From NCBI RefSeq assembly GCF_038502225.1, contig NC_091292.1, positions 51,123,444 to 51,187,443 of the forward strand: 64,000 bases of DNA, read 5' to 3'. The notes under the pieces are model-generated. The model searched no databases, was not told the DNA's origin, and was given only the letters and a program-made list of their open reading frames with translations. This document shows positions 62,420 to 64,000 of this stretch, piece by piece (the stretch's first letter is position 1; each line of letters begins with the position of its first letter). Position numbers and translations under genes: made by a program. Origin of the DNA: Cherax quadricarinatus. Lineage: Eukaryota > Arthropoda > Malacostraca > Decapoda > Parastacidae.

Positions 62420-63040
62420 CCTACTGTTGCACACGAGTCTTACTCATATACGTGTCGGTAATGTATATCATTGTCATAATTGTATCACCACTAGTAATGC
62501 TGGTGCTGATATCATCAGTTATGTTAATAGTCATGCTCATGATTTTGGAACAGATTATATATGTGATGATGTTGATTATATATATGATTATATATCTGAT
62601 AATGTTGCTCATGGAACTGATATTATTGATATTAACAACTCTGATTTTTTGATACTTCAATTACTTATTTCACGTAAAATATATTTCCAATAAGCATTTA
62701 TGATTTCAGAATTTATACATATAAATTGCTTTCATCCATTAGCCGAAAACACGTTTAATTTTCCGAACAATGAGATTAGTTATATTTGTTATTATTGTTA
62801 ATAGTATTTTTGGTACATTTGAAAACCAACATATAATTCCATGTGTGAGTCACCACGAGAGAATCATCATACACAGATATGTATTACAAATTTATATTTA
62901 GTAACTAAGTGACTTACCAAAGTTCCCTTTAAAGAAGTCAAAGATATTTAGTTCATCTTATTAAGACCGATCTGGGTACTGGATCTCGATATTTGTCGGA
63001 AAAAACGTGAAATAGCCCTTTTTTTTCAAAATGATAATAT
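62420..63040. other. No gene recognised
   Basis: GAT/TAT-rich from 62440 to 62640, giving D/Y/I-rich open stretches in several frames, typical of simple composition. AT-rich thereafter. Confidence 0.35.
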
Positions 63041-63110
63041 TTGAAAAGATATACGTTTCGTCCCTGACAGCTTCGTCAGTCTAATGTACAGTTTGAAAGA
63101 TATCAATATA
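63040..63110 (-). ncRNA. Hammerhead-like motif, minus strand
   Basis: Minus strand: core CTGACGA (63073-63079), a weak stem II (GTC/GAC) and CGAAACGTAT (GAAA at 63056-63059). Stem I pairing is partial. Probably a decayed FB-type element. Confidence 0.35.
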
Positions 63111-63194
63111 AATTAGAAAAAAAGAAGTCAGTACGAGGGTGTCAGGCCAATATGTCGGTCGGCCAGCTAACTTTAACGCTGCGCCGGGGTAGCA

Positions 63195-63260
63195 CTAGGT
63201 TGTGTTTTGTTATTGACAAAGTCCTTGCAGCAAAACGTTTCCTAATAAAACTGTTTTGAT
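63195..63260 (+). ncRNA. Hammerhead-like motif, decayed
   Basis: TTGACAA core (U3/A8 type, near 63213), a degraded stem II and AAAACG. GTTTTGTTA upstream and TAATAAAAC downstream can pair as a distal stem I with one mismatch. No target duplication identified. Confidence 0.3.
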
Positions 63261-64000
63261 TCTAAAAGTATCTATATACAAGAGCCCTGGGCTACAGGTA
63301 CTTTGAGGCCAGCAGTGATATTTTCAAAAGGAAAAATTAATCAGAACAGTCAGCAGCTCATCATACTACAGAAAGGAAAGTGTCCAGAATTTTCAAACAT
63401 TATATAGATTCACACAGAGAGAGGGTTAACAACTCAGCATTATTGGAATAAGGTATTCTTCTTATATTAATTCTCATCTATCAATGTTTAACCAAAGAGG
63501 TAATTAGTGAAGATAATAACAATAATAAACAAAGTTAAGTTCATGGAACTGCTATTTTGGGAAATCCAGCACAAGAATTAGATGACACATAATGCAAAAA
63601 ACTTACAAGTTTATGTGTCATCTGCAGCTAAATGGATTTCCGGGCATGTTATTACCCTGGTCCTCCTCCATTACCACGAGAGATTACACCACATCTTCCC
63701 ATTGAGGTGACACATGTGGACTATACGAGGACAACATTCTAGACTTCCTAACACATGCCAATATCTGTATCCTTGGGATAATTGAATCAGTGTTTCGTGG
63801 ATATCCACATAATTGCTGGTTTTCGTCTTAGATCAATAACTATAATAGTTATATTAGTTATTAATACTTGAAAAATAAGTCCAGGATCTACGGTAGGTTG
63901 CAACGTTTAAAAACCAGAAACACAAGATTCAGTGGATAATGTATTCGTATTAAGCAAATAAAACTGTATTTGTATTATAATATATAAACAACATAGTCGT
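63261..64000. other. No gene recognised
   Basis: Unique-looking AT-rich sequence to the window end. Confidence 0.4.

Noticed and set aside
62427..62693. Overlapping open frames rich in D, I and Y
   Set aside because: The DNA is GAT/TAT-biased, so several frames open by composition alone.

Overview
This is eukaryotic, intergenic or intronic DNA with no prokaryotic features. Dense microsatellites ((TA)n, (GT)n, (GA)n), many non-LTR retrotransposons, Penelope-like elements (PLEs), tRNA-derived SINEs and long tandem arrays suggest a large, repeat-rich arthropod genome. A decapod crustacean such as a crayfish is my best guess, but this is inference from repeat style. Only one stretch looks like host coding sequence: a 126-base minus-strand exon (10301-10426) with splice signals, probably from a cadherin-repeat protein.

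Layout. 1-5.4 kb: the end of a LINE (family A), then a PLE with inverted termini (P1) into which a second LINE-A copy has inserted. 5.4-10 kb: old repeats, two foldback elements (FB1, FB2) with clear target-site duplications, and a decayed PLE (P4). 10-13.2 kb: the cadherin-like exon, then a minus-strand LINE-A split by a 3' fragment of LINE-B, then foldback element FB3. 14-15.7 kb: a SINE split by a 1.24 kb DNA transposon with TAAA target duplications. 19.0-23.0 kb: 129 uninterrupted copies of a 31-bp satellite. 24-26.4 kb: a SINE, LINE-A copy 4 and a PLE relic. 26.7-35.2 kb: a divergent 30-bp minisatellite and a 131-copy 35-bp satellite, flanked by an inverted pair of sequences whose left member holds one single copy of the 35-bp unit. 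35.3-36.8 kb: another PLE relic. 39.4-50.4 kb: a head-to-tail array of LINE family C copies, all on the minus strand and joined through their own (AC)n tails, one broken by LINE-D. 52.6-60.9 kb: a tRNA-like palindrome, then two PLEs head to head (P2 minus, P3 plus), P2 interrupted by LINE-B with an intact 984-residue ORF. 60.9-64 kb: LINE and SINE relics and an unidentified coding-like stretch.

The unifying observation is a short structured motif, CTGANGA - hairpin - CGAAA(C), found at PLE termini and in the small foldback elements at well over ten sites. It fits the hammerhead ribozyme core. Flanking bases pair as stem I, with different but complementary sequences in different families. In several copies conserved C3 and G8 appear replaced together by U3 and A8. 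Hammerheads in PLEs are already described; the paired core variant and the foldback carriers are the parts most worth testing.

Family labels A-D, X, Y, Z, W, P1-P6 and FB are local names used only here.
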